A stretch of 5,906 nt of DNA, from contig JASJBO010000423.1 in assembly GCA_030066475.1 (NCBI GenBank), positions 1 through 5,906 on the forward strand, written 5' to 3'. This document shows positions 1 through 5,463 of the stretch, piece after piece (position 1 is the first letter of the stretch; every line of letters begins with the position of its first letter). The translations under genes were made by a program, and so were the position numbers. The stretch is from Myxococcota bacterium. GTDB lineage: Bacteria; Myxococcota_A; UBA9160; PR03. A model generated the notes under the pieces. That model searched no databases. It was not told the DNA's origin and saw nothing but the letters and a program-made list of their open reading frames with translations.

Positions 1-157
1 CACCAAGACGAGCCCGCGCCGGCATCGAGCTGGCCCGCAGGGGGAAGCCGCAAGCGGAGGCGAAGCCGGAGCGCGCAGCGAGCCGAAGGCGAGCGGAGTC
101 CACCAAGACCGGAGGCGAAGCCGAAGCGCGCAGCGAGCCGCAGGCGAGCGGAGTCCC
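1..157 (-). repeat. Structured GC-rich 3'-flanking repeat array 1 (two copies plus the edge of a third)
   Basis: Read on the minus strand, this begins one base after the stop codon of the lipoprotein gene. The core, in that orientation, is GGACTCCGCTCG, a small stem-loop GCC-TNC-GGC, then CTCGCTGCGCGC. Two full cores lie at plus-strand 126-156 and 71-100, with hairpin arms at 137-145 and 82-90. A further CACCAAGAC remnant at 1-9 shows the array continues off the left edge. The copy at 41-107 also carries the flanking GGGGGAAGCC and GCAAGCGGAGG segment and a second small stem (GGC-GAA-GCC, 60-68). Related copies occur at 4739-4899 and 4985-5146. No coding role is supported, because all frames are open merely through lack of AT-rich stops. 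Confidence 0.8.
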
Positions 158-856
158 CTAAGGCCAGCTCGCCTTGCGGACGGTGAACTCTTCCGACTCG
201 GTGAACAGCTTGAGCGGCTGCCACTCGGGAACCTCGGACATACGCGGCATGCCCGACACCATGGCGCCGGTCGGGTCGATCACCCAGGGGTCCTGGGGAT
301 CCTCGAACCAGAGCGTCACCATGTGGTGTTGGCCGTCGGAGGGGCGGACCACGATCGCGCGAAACACGCGGTCGGCGCCCAGGTCGCGCAGCGAGTGGAA
401 GACCAGCAGCTCGAGTCCGTCGCAGTCGTCGCCGTTGGCGTCGAGCGTCTCGTCGAGCGTGGCCCAGTGGTCGAAGGTCCCGTCGGGCACGTAGTGGGCG
501 CGCGCCTGGTCCTGGATCCAGCCGGCCAGCTCGCGCGCCATGGCGCGGCGGCGGTCCTGCCGGAACGCGATGTACTTGTCGCGCAGCGCCTGGCCGTCGC
601 CCTCGTGCAGGCCCGGTCCCGCCTCGGCCACCGGCGCCAGCGCGTCGGACTCGGTGCGGCGTTCGCGCACCTGCCAGCCAGCGATCTTGGCGCTCCAGGG
701 GTCGGCGGGGTCGGGCGCCTCGAAGTAGCGATAGGCGGCGAGCGGGGCCACCTGGCCGGGCGCCGCGCAGCCCAGCACCGGCCCCACCGCGAGGGTGCCG
801 ATCACCAGGGCGATGATCGCAAGCGCGGGAGAGAGCGGGGATCCGAGGCTGCGCAT
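158..856 (-). CDS. Transglutaminase-like (LapG/BTLCP-type) cysteine peptidase lipoprotein, putative
   Basis: This is a predicted exported lipoprotein of 232 residues. I chose the ATG at 856; the frame could also open at a TTG at 898, but that codon follows a stop directly and would place 14 residues ahead of the signal sequence. From the ATG, residues 1-29 form a signal peptide (hydrophobic ALAIIALVIG) ending in a lipobox-like VLGC with Cys30 as the likely lipidated residue. The mature part holds an apparent Cys-His-Asp triad spaced as in transglutaminase-fold peptidases: Cys145 in GDDCDG, His177/178 in HHMV and Asp194 in VIDPTG. The DDC motif followed by a helix, then a His strand, resembles LapG-like bacterial cysteine proteinases, which cleave periplasmic targets such as adhesins. 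The specific substrate is unknown, and no LapA-type adhesin or LapD receptor lies in the window. The stop codon abuts repeat array 1. It could also be a non-catalytic transglutaminase-like domain protein. Confidence 0.72.
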   Translation of the reverse strand: MRSLGSPLSPALAIIALVIGTLAVGPVLGCAAPGQVAPLAAYRYFEAPDPADPWSAKIAGWQVRERRTESDALAPVAEAGPGLHEGDGQALRDKYIAFRQDRRRAMARELAGWIQDQARAHYVPDGTFDHWATLDETLDANGDDCDGLELLVFHSLRDLGADRVFRAIVVRPSDGQHHMVTLWFEDPQDPWVIDPTGAMVSGMPRMSEVPEWQPLKLFTESEEFTVRKASWP

Positions 857-1037
857 GGGCTCGCCATCGGCTGTCCCCAGGCCGACATTGAGCTTCAACT
901 AGCTGAAAAATCTGATGTTTCTGATCGAGCGCAGAGGATCTACTGAAGCCACTGAGGGGTAGAAGCCCCGCTGCCGGTTCGCGAGCAGGCAAACGGCCCG
1001 CAGTGGCACAGCAGCTCAGAGGAAGGTGGGCACGGCG

Positions 1038-1057
1038 CGCGGAGAGGCGCCTCCGCG
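1038..1057 (-). terminator. GC hairpin downstream of the 43-aa ORF, possible weak terminator
   Basis: A perfect 7-bp stem (CGCGGAG / CTCCGCG) with a six-base loop begins about 14 nt past the stop codon of the small membrane protein gene on the minus strand. There is no U-tract after it, so intrinsic termination is uncertain; it may equally protect a 3' end or be a chance product of high GC. Confidence 0.3.
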
Positions 1058-1071
1058 GCGTGGGGATCGGG

Positions 1072-1203
1072 CTATGCCGGGACGCCGCAGCCCTTCACGC
1101 CGACGGTGAAGAGCAGCACGAAGAAGCCGACCATCGCGGGTATGCCCCCCACCACGTAGAGGATCGAGACTGCGTCGAGCTTGCCACCGCGCTGTTCGGA
1201 CAT
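1072..1203 (-). CDS. Small single-span membrane protein (43 aa), unknown function
   Basis: I do not recognise a family. The protein has a short polar N-terminus (MSEQRGGKLD) and then one hydrophobic segment, roughly residues 11-36 (VSILYVVGG, then MVGFFVLLFTVGV). It ends in a short Lys-Gly-Cys tail, KGCGVPA. This is the layout of a one-span inner-membrane microprotein, probably with its N-terminus in the cytoplasm if the flanking Lys obeys the positive-inside rule, although the tail Lys makes that ambiguous. The start is an ATG at 1203 preceded on the minus strand by GGGGGGAG, five bases upstream, the clearest Shine-Dalgarno sequence in the left half of the window. The gene stands alone between the lipoprotein gene and a 406-base gap. 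A tandem 11-bp direct repeat lies just upstream of the ribosome binding site. The clean hydrophobic segment and strong binding site make it more credible than the longer overlapping frames here. Confidence 0.68.
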   Translation of the reverse strand: MSEQRGGKLDAVSILYVVGGIPAMVGFFVLLFTVGVKGCGVPA

Positions 1204-1609
1204 CGGCTCTCCCCCCGGCCTGTGCGCTCCAGGATCGTTCGCTCCAGGATGAGGAGCGCCGCGGAACCTAGCGGCGGGCGGGTCGCACGTCCAGCGGCCG
1301 GATGCGGGAACGGGCCGCCCGGGCCGCCCCCTCTCGGGTGACGGCCCGGTCGGTCCGGTGCGGGCGCCTCCCGGGAGTCGGACTGCGGGCGACTTCGTGC
1401 GCGGCCACCTCGCGTCCCGCCTTCCCGCCGGGCTCTGCGCCCCTTCGCGCTCGCCCTGGCGGCTCCGACTCCCTGCATCCGCAGTTGCCCCCGACTCGAA
1501 GCAAGCGGAATGCCAGGATGGGAGGCACCGACACCGACGCGCAGTCGACGAAGCCAAGGGTCCCTTCAACCGAGGGGATTCACCTAGGACCTGATCTCGA
1601 GCGGAGCTG
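1204..1609. other. 406-base intergenic region with no convincing gene
   Basis: This GC-rich stretch separates the small membrane protein gene from the coiled-coil protein gene, both on the minus strand. Overlapping open frames on either strand translate to Arg/Pro/Gly-rich sequence without hydrophobic segments, motifs or ribosome binding sites, and I leave them out. It contains the direct repeat described at 1225-1250, a short palindrome AAGGGTCCCTT near 1557-1567, and presumably the promoter of the small ORF, for which I see no clear -35/-10 pair. Confidence 0.6.
1225..1250. repeat. Tandem direct repeat CGCTCCAGGAT, period 15
   Basis: CGCTCCAGGAT occurs at 1225-1235 and exactly again at 1240-1250, about 20-45 bases upstream of the start codon of the 43-aa membrane protein. 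The second copy also forms an inverted repeat with GGAGCG at 1252-1257. The position is compatible with an operator or 5'-UTR element for that gene, but no regulator can be named. Confidence 0.5.
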
Positions 1610-2134
1610 CTATTTCCCGCGGGGAATTCCGGAATCGTTCGCGACGGTGGAATTCGTACGTGACGGGGCGCCGCGCCATGTGTCAGGGACCCCTGCCAGG
1701 TTCGCCTCGACGTCGAGATCGCGCAGCCGAGCCTGGGCTCGCTGCAGATCGGCGCTGTGGCGGTCGATCTCCTTTCGCAGGCGCTGGCTGAGCGGGGCGT
1801 CGCTCGAGTCGCCGGTGCTCGGGAGGCCGGGCGGCGAGAAGGTCCAGGCGTCTTCGGTGCCCGAGATCTCCTCGAGCTCGGCCTGGGCTTCGGCCAGCCC
1901 CACGGCCGCCGAGTCGCGCTCCTGGTAGGCGTCCTCGAAGCGCTGCTGCCACTCGGCCCGCGTCGCGCCACCGCGCCGCTCGGTGTCGTAGCGGAGGTCG
2001 GACGGCAGCTTGAGCAGCCGGTCGAGCTGGACCGGCGGCGGCGACGCGGACACATCGTCCTGGGCCGTCGCGAGCGAGGGCGGGAGCAGCAGAGCCATTG
2101 CCAGCAGCGGGCGAAGGGAAACGAGGAATCTCAC
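1610..2134 (-). CDS. Exported coiled-coil protein, unknown function
   Basis: This is a 174-residue protein with a signal peptide at about residues 1-25: MRFLVSLRPLLAMALLLPPS, then LATAQ with a plausible AxA cleavage. I chose the GTG at 2134 because it supplies the positively charged n-region; the later ATG at 2098 would leave a signal peptide with no basic residue. The mature protein is charged and probably periplasmic. Residues about 58-92 (EWQQRFEDAYQERDSA and following AEAQAELEEI) and 113-146 (QRLRKEIDRHSADLQRAQAR and following) look like two heptad-rich helices joined by a Ser/Pro/Gly linker, suggesting a helical hairpin or dimeric coiled coil. The tail after about residue 154 (PSRTNSTVANDSG) is low in structure. 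It is divergent from the pilT-like gene, with 152 bases between the starts. I cannot assign a function. Short exported coiled-coil proteins like this can act in envelope assembly, but that is only a possibility. Confidence 0.72.
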   Translation of the reverse strand: MRFLVSLRPLLAMALLLPPSLATAQDDVSASPPPVQLDRLLKLPSDLRYDTERRGGATRAEWQQRFEDAYQERDSAAVGLAEAQAELEEISGTEDAWTFSPPGLPSTGDSSDAPLSQRLRKEIDRHSADLQRAQARLRDLDVEANLAGVPDTWRGAPSRTNSTVANDSGIPRGK

Positions 2135-2146
2135 GTCGTGAGTATA
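2135..2146 (-). promoter_or_regulatory. Candidate -10 box (TATACT) for leaderless transcription of the coiled-coil gene
   Basis: On the minus strand TATACT (plus-strand AGTATA, 2141-2146) is followed by six bases, CACGAC, and then the GTG start codon. This puts the expected transcription start at or within a base of the start codon. There is no Shine-Dalgarno sequence before the GTG, which agrees with a leaderless mRNA. The -35 is poor: TTGACC (2169-2174) lies 22 bases away rather than 17. AT-rich hexamers are rare in this GC-rich window, which makes TATACT stand out. Confidence 0.45.
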
Positions 2147-2271
2147 GCCAAGGCGATCGGGCGGGAGCGGTCAAGGCGCGTCCCGAAACGCCGATACACA
2201 CGGTCGGACCCGGACTCGGGCGGGGCTCCCGCGCGTCTGCGCGACGCACCCCGCACCGCTGAGTACCCCGG

Positions 2272-2276
2272 GGAGG
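2272..2276 (+). promoter_or_regulatory. Ribosome binding site of the PilT-family ATPase gene
   Basis: GGAGG, within GGGGAGG, lies 10 bases before the ATG at 2287 and fixes this start. The sequence between the divergent genes upstream shows no clear sigma-70 or sigma-54 promoter on the plus strand. Confidence 0.65.
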
Positions 2277-2286
2277 ACAGGGGCCC

Positions 2287-3435
2287 ATGGAACGGGAAAA
2301 GCTCTATCGCCTCCTGAGACTCGGCCTGGAGAAGGGGGCGTCGGACATCCACTTCCAGGTGGGCTACCTGCCGCTCTACCGCTTCCACGGCGACCTGGTC
2401 GAGCTCCGCTACAAGGTGCTGACGCCCGAGGACACCGAGGAGATCGCGCGGCTGCTCCTCGAGGCCGACCCGCGGCCGCTCGACATGGAGTTCAACGAGA
2501 TCGACCTGGCCTTCGAGCTGCCCGGGGAGGGCCGCTTCCGGGTCAACATCTCGCGCCAGCGCCGCTTCTACAACATCGTGCTGCGCGTGATCCCGCTCCA
2601 GATCCGCAGCTTCGAGGAGCTGAACCTGCCGAGCGTCCTGCGCGACATCGCGCAGATCAAGCGCGGCTACGTGCTCGTGACCGGCGCCACCGGCCAGGGC
2701 AAGTCGACCACGCTGGCCACCATGGTGCAGGAGATCAACAAGGAGCGGAAGGCGAAGATCATCACGATCGAGGATCCGATCGAGTTCGTCTTCACGCACG
2801 AGCGCAGCATCATCACGCAGCGCGAGATCGGCGCCGACACCGAGTCGTTCCCCGAGGCGCTGCGCGCCGCCCTGCGCCAGGACCCCGACGTGATCATGGT
2901 CGGCGAGATGCGCGACCTGCAGACGGTGGATACCTCGCTGAAGGCGGCCGAGACCGGCCACCTGGTGTTCTCGACGATCCACACCAACGACGTGGCCTCG
3001 ACCATCGGCCGCCTGGTCTCGTTCTTCCCGACCGAGGAGCAGCCCCAGGTCCGCGCGCGACTCGCGGAGAACCTGAAGGCGGTCGTCTCGCTCCGCCTGA
3101 TGGTGAACAAGAAGCAGAGCGGCCAGGTGCCGGCCGTCGAGATCATGCGCAGCACGCGCAGCATCCAGGAGTGCATCAAGGACCCCGCCCGCACCTCCGA
3201 GCTGGTGGAGTTCATCGGGCGCGGCCGCAGCGAGCGGATGCAGACCTTCGATCAGCACCTGTTCGACCTGGTGCGCGCCAACAAGATCTCGGTCGAGACC
3301 GCCCTGGCGGCGGCCTCGAACCCGACCGACTTCCAGACCAAGCTCTCGCTCGAGGGGGCCGTCGACGTGGGGGGAGAGGGCATCGAGGAGCCCCCGCTCG
3401 AGCGGCTCGAGATCGAGCCGGACGAGCGCTTCTAG
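2287..3435 (+). CDS. pilT: PilT/PilU-family type IV pilus retraction ATPase
   Basis: This is a 382-residue hexameric secretion-type ATPase of the cytoplasmic pilus base, which in the known family powers pilus retraction and twitching motility. The N-terminal domain carries the family motif ASDIHF (18-23). The ATPase core shows Walker A GATGQGKST (133-141, with Gln where Ser is usual), the Asp box ITIEDPIEF (159-167), Walker B DVIMVGEMRD (201-210, Glu207) and the His box TGHLVFSTIHTND (223-235). The C-terminus lacks the PilT AIRNLIRE motif and instead has MQTFDQHLFDL (318-328), as in PilU-type paralogues, so it may work alongside a separate PilT. An acidic Gly/Glu/Pro tail (about 356-382) extends past the core. 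Length is near the family norm. It has a good ribosome binding site. The next gene starts at the base after its stop, so the two are almost certainly co-transcribed and translationally coupled. No other pilus gene is in the window. Confidence 0.95.
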   Translation: MEREKLYRLLRLGLEKGASDIHFQVGYLPLYRFHGDLVELRYKVLTPEDTEEIARLLLEADPRPLDMEFNEIDLAFELPGEGRFRVNISRQRRFYNIVLRVIPLQIRSFEELNLPSVLRDIAQIKRGYVLVTGATGQGKSTTLATMVQEINKERKAKIITIEDPIEFVFTHERSIITQREIGADTESFPEALRAALRQDPDVIMVGEMRDLQTVDTSLKAAETGHLVFSTIHTNDVASTIGRLVSFFPTEEQPQVRARLAENLKAVVSLRLMVNKKQSGQVPAVEIMRSTRSIQECIKDPARTSELVEFIGRGRSERMQTFDQHLFDLVRANKISVETALAAASNPTDFQTKLSLEGAVDVGGEGIEEPPLERLEIEPDERF

Positions 3436-4719
3436 ATGGGAGAGCGCGCGGTGGCTGCGGCAGAGCTCTCGACGACCAACGGTGCGAACGGCCTCGACGC
3501 CGTGACCCTGCGCGACCGCGCGACCCGCGTGGCCAGTCTCGTGGAGGGGGCCGCCCTGGTGTTCCTGGCCGACGGCGGCACCCAACGCCTGCGCAGCGCG
3601 GCCGGCGTCGCGTCGCCGGACCTGGCGCGGCGCGCCGCGGTGGCGATCAACGAGCCGGTGGCCCGGGTGGCCAGCGAGGGCAAGGCGATCCGCGCGCCCG
3701 CCGTGGCGGCGCTCGAAGAGCGCGGCGCCGGCGGCTTCGTGCTGCTGCCGCTCGCGACGCGGCGCTCGCTCGTCGGCGTCCTGGCCGTCGCGACGCCGGA
3801 GGAGCTCGACGCGACCGATCTGGTGGCGCTCGAGTTCGCCGCCGAGGCGCTGGGCGCCCAGATCGAGCTGGCCTCGATCTCCGACGAGTCCTCGCACCTG
3901 CGCGAGCAGCTCGACCAGACCGACCGGATCGCGGAGGAGAAGAGCGACGAGGTGCTGCGCCTCTCCGAGGCGCTCTTCGCCCAGGACATCGAGCTGCTGC
4001 GCAGCAACGAGCGGCTCGGTCAGGTCGAGAAGCTCAAGAACGACTTCATCGAGAAGATGTCGCGCGAGCTGCGCACGCCGCTCAACAGCATCATCGAGGC
4101 GATCATCGCGGTGCTGGCGGGCGAGAACGACGTGCTCTCGGAGACCGCGCAGCAGTGCCTGCGGCGCGCCCTCGACGACGGCACCGCGTTCCTGCGCACG
4201 CTCCAGAACATCCTGGACCTGTGGCGGATCAAGCAGGGCGAGATGCAGGTCGAGGTGCAGGACGTCAACTTTCGCGAGGTGGTCGAGGAGGCCATCTTCA
4301 GCGTCCAGGACACCGTGGGCAACAACCCGGTCACCATCGAGAAGCACTTCGAGGAGCCGCTGCCCAAGGTCAAGACCGACCTCGCCAAGGTCAACCACGT
4401 CCTGTTCCTGCTGCTGGACAACGCCGCCAAGTTCACGCGGCAGGGCGAGATCGAGATCCGTGCCCGGGTCGAGGGCGGCGAGCTGGTGTGCGAGGTGAAG
4501 GACTCGGGCATCGGCATCTGCCCGGACGACCAGCAGTTCATCTTCGACGAGTTCTACCAGGTCGACGATCTGGCCTCGACCAAGTACCGCGGCTCGGGCC
4601 TCGGCCTGGCCCTCGTCCGCGACCTGCTCAACCTGCTGGACGGCGGCCTCTCCGTCACCAGCGAGGTCGGCACGGGCAGCAGCTTCACGTTCCACGTTCC
4701 GGTTCAGGTCGTCGGCTAG
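3436..4719 (+). CDS. GAF-domain histidine-kinase-like protein lacking the phosphoacceptor His
   Basis: This is a 427-residue cytosolic protein with no membrane span. Residues about 25-145 resemble a GAF sensor domain and about 147-200 a charged coiled-coil linker. The DHp-like H-box reads FIEKMSRELRTPLNS (204-218): Arg210 (CGC at 4063-4065) stands where the phosphorylated His belongs, while the following Glu211, Thr214 and Pro215 are kept. The HATPase domain (about 275-425) looks intact: N-box LLDNAAKFT with Asn329 (an upstream semi-conserved Asn is Leu325), G1 DSGIGI (356-361), F-box FDEFYQ (370-375) and G2 GSGLGLAL (386-393). It therefore probably binds ATP but cannot autophosphorylate at the usual site, as in pseudokinases such as DivL, where the residue is Tyr. 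The ATG abuts the pilT-like stop (TAGATG). A GTG at 3451 has GGGAG eight bases upstream and may be the real start, removing five residues. No response regulator is adjacent. Confidence 0.9.
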   Translation: MGERAVAAAELSTTNGANGLDAVTLRDRATRVASLVEGAALVFLADGGTQRLRSAAGVASPDLARRAAVAINEPVARVASEGKAIRAPAVAALEERGAGGFVLLPLATRRSLVGVLAVATPEELDATDLVALEFAAEALGAQIELASISDESSHLREQLDQTDRIAEEKSDEVLRLSEALFAQDIELLRSNERLGQVEKLKNDFIEKMSRELRTPLNSIIEAIIAVLAGENDVLSETAQQCLRRALDDGTAFLRTLQNILDLWRIKQGEMQVEVQDVNFREVVEEAIFSVQDTVGNNPVTIEKHFEEPLPKVKTDLAKVNHVLFLLLDNAAKFTRQGEIEIRARVEGGELVCEVKDSGIGICPDDQQFIFDEFYQVDDLASTKYRGSGLGLALVRDLLNLLDGGLSVTSEVGTGSSFTFHVPVQVVG

Positions 4720-4736
4720 AGCTTCGATCCGTCTGG

Positions 4737-4899
4737 ATGGACTCCGCTCGCCTGCGGCTCGCTGCGCGCTTCGCTTGCGGCTTCCCCCTTCGGTCCATTG
4801 CGATGCTGGCGCGCTGGCGTCTTGGTGGACTCCGCTCGCCTACGGCTCGCTGCGCGCTCCGGCGGGGGGACCCGCCTCCGCTTGCGGCTTCCCCCTTCG
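4737..4899 (+). repeat. Structured GC-rich 3'-flanking repeat array 2 (two copies)
   Basis: Two copies read in the same direction as the kinase-like gene, the first starting about 20 bases past its stop. The cores GGACTCCGCTCG, stem GCC-TNC-GGC, CTCGCTGCGCGC begin at 4739 (stem 4750-4758, loop TGC) and 4826 (stem 4838-4846, loop TAC). Both end in CGCTTGCGGCTTCCCCCTTC. The second copy inserts an extra hairpin, GGCGGG-GGGA-CCCGCC (4861-4876), where array 1 has only GGC-TTC-GCC; the first copy lacks it. The spacer between copies (CATTGCGATGCTGGCGCGC and onward) resembles the spacer at 10-40 of array 1 on the other strand, so the full repeating unit is about 90-100 bp. Confidence 0.82.
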
Positions 4900-4984
4900 A
4901 TCCTGGCGGAGATGGCTACGGGAGCTTCGGGCGTGAGGCCGTCTCGCCGGCCTGCCAGCTCGGCGCGAAGCCGCCACGGTCGCC

Positions 4985-5146
4985 CGCGCAAGCGCCGCCG
5001 GTTCCTCCGGCGGCGCGCGCAGCGAGCCGAAGGCGAGCGAAGTCGATAAGGCCGCCTCCGCGCCAGCAACGACCCCCTACGCGGGCACCCGCGCAAGCGC
5101 CGCAGGCGCGCGCAGCGAGGCGAAGCCGAGCGAAGTCCATCAGGCC
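4985..5146 (-). repeat. Structured GC-rich 3'-flanking repeat array 3 (two copies)
   Basis: Two copies are oriented with rpoZ, that is, inverted relative to array 2. Plus-strand cores end at about 5046 (stem GCC-GAA-GGC, 5026-5034) and 5138 (5119-5127). In the second the arms are swapped to GGC-GAA-GCC, so pairing is kept. Each core is joined to a second, variable stem: a 10-bp one with a five-base loop at 4992-5016, and a GCGCC-GCA-GGCGC stem near 5092-5110. The copies have AGTCGATAAGG or AGTCCATCAGG where arrays 1 and 2 have GTCCACCAAG, making this array the most diverged. Confidence 0.78.
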
Positions 5147-5168
5147 GGCGCGGCCCGTGGCCGCGCCG
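5146..5168 (-). terminator. Perfect GC hairpin just after rpoZ, possible terminator or 3'-end stabiliser
   Basis: A 10-bp perfect stem (5146-5155 with 5159-5168) and a three-base loop begin 11 bases past the rpoZ stop on the minus strand. No T-run follows; the sequence leads straight into repeat array 3. Its position suggests transcript-end formation, but the missing U-tract argues against a standard intrinsic terminator. Confidence 0.5.
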
Positions 5169-5179
5169 TCGCCAGCTGG

Positions 5180-5386
5180 CTATTCCTCGTCGCGCTCGGG
5201 GTAGTCGGGGGCGATGTAGCCGGCGGCGATCTCGCGGAGGGAGGTCACGACCTCGCGGTTCTCGGTCGCCTGGATCAGGGCGCGCGAGCCCCGCTTCAGC
5301 TGCTTGGCCCGGATCGCAGCCATCTGGACCAGGTGGAAGCGGTTGGGGACGCGCTCGATGCAGTCTTCGACGGTGATCCGAGCCAT
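5180..5386 (-). CDS. rpoZ: DNA-directed RNA polymerase subunit omega
   Basis: This is the 68-residue omega subunit, which binds the beta-prime subunit and helps RNA polymerase assembly; in many proteobacteria it also forms part of a ppGpp site. The N-terminus MARITVEDCIERVPNRFHLV is the family signature, followed by MAAIRAKQL and the conserved TSLREIAAGYI near residues 48-58; an acidic tail, PERDEE, ends the protein. This is complete but on the short side for the family. The ATG at 5386 has GGAGG nine bases upstream on the minus strand, which fixes the start. It is not next to gmk or spoT, its common partners, on the visible side; the histone-H1-like gene lies upstream and ends in its own terminator, so rpoZ probably has its own promoter within 5387-5463. 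A TAGGCT there is only a weak -10 candidate. Confidence 0.95.
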   Translation of the reverse strand: MARITVEDCIERVPNRFHLVQMAAIRAKQLKRGSRALIQATENREVVTSLREIAAGYIAPDYPERDEE

Positions 5387-5463
5387 GGAACGGGGCCTCC
5401 GGAGCGAGGGGCATTCCCGGGGGGAAGGGAGCCGGGCGCCCCGCAGCCTACTGGACGCGTGCA

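Larger units (their letters stand above)
4720..5179. other. 460-base convergent intergenic region, mostly structured repeats
   Basis: This lies between the 3' ends of the plus-strand kinase-like gene and minus-strand rpoZ. It holds repeat array 2 on the kinase side, array 3 on the rpoZ side, and a strong hairpin next to rpoZ. About 85 bases at 4900-4984 between the arrays show nothing I recognise. Open frames through it are Ala/Arg/Pro-rich composition artefacts without start signals. Confidence 0.7.

Noticed and set aside
950..1000. tRNA-like T-arm (GGTTCGCGAGC) and a GGGG/CCCC hairpin
   Set aside because: No acceptor stem, anticodon arm or D-arm can be formed around it; the 4-bp hairpin at 956-969 has no T-tract and is too weak to call a terminator.
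1268..1534. An 88-codon minus-strand frame in the 406-base gap
   Set aside because: Arg/Gly/Pro-rich with no hydrophobic or conserved segment and no convincing start signal; a real gene cannot be supported.
1302..1928. Overlapping plus-strand frames across the gap and the coiled-coil gene
   Set aside because: Basic, Ser/Arg/Pro-rich translation, no ribosome binding site, and antisense to a gene with a clear signal peptide.
2131..4695. An 854-codon open frame on the minus strand
   Set aside because: It lies antisense to the pilT-like and kinase-like genes, both with full family motifs. Its Leu/Arg/Asp/His-rich low-complexity translation is the usual mirror of GC-rich codons, and it has no domain.
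4739..5146. Possible CRISPR array
   Set aside because: Repeat units are imperfect, change orientation and have related rather than unique spacers; there are no cas genes.
3171..5204. A 677-codon plus-strand open frame
   Set aside because: It runs out of frame through the end of pilT, the kinase-like gene and the repeat arrays, with Arg/Ala/Gly-rich translation and no motif; it is open only because of base composition.
4716..5414. A 232-codon minus-strand frame over rpoZ and the repeats
   Set aside because: It overlaps rpoZ in another frame and translates the structured repeats; similar peptides appear wherever the repeat does.
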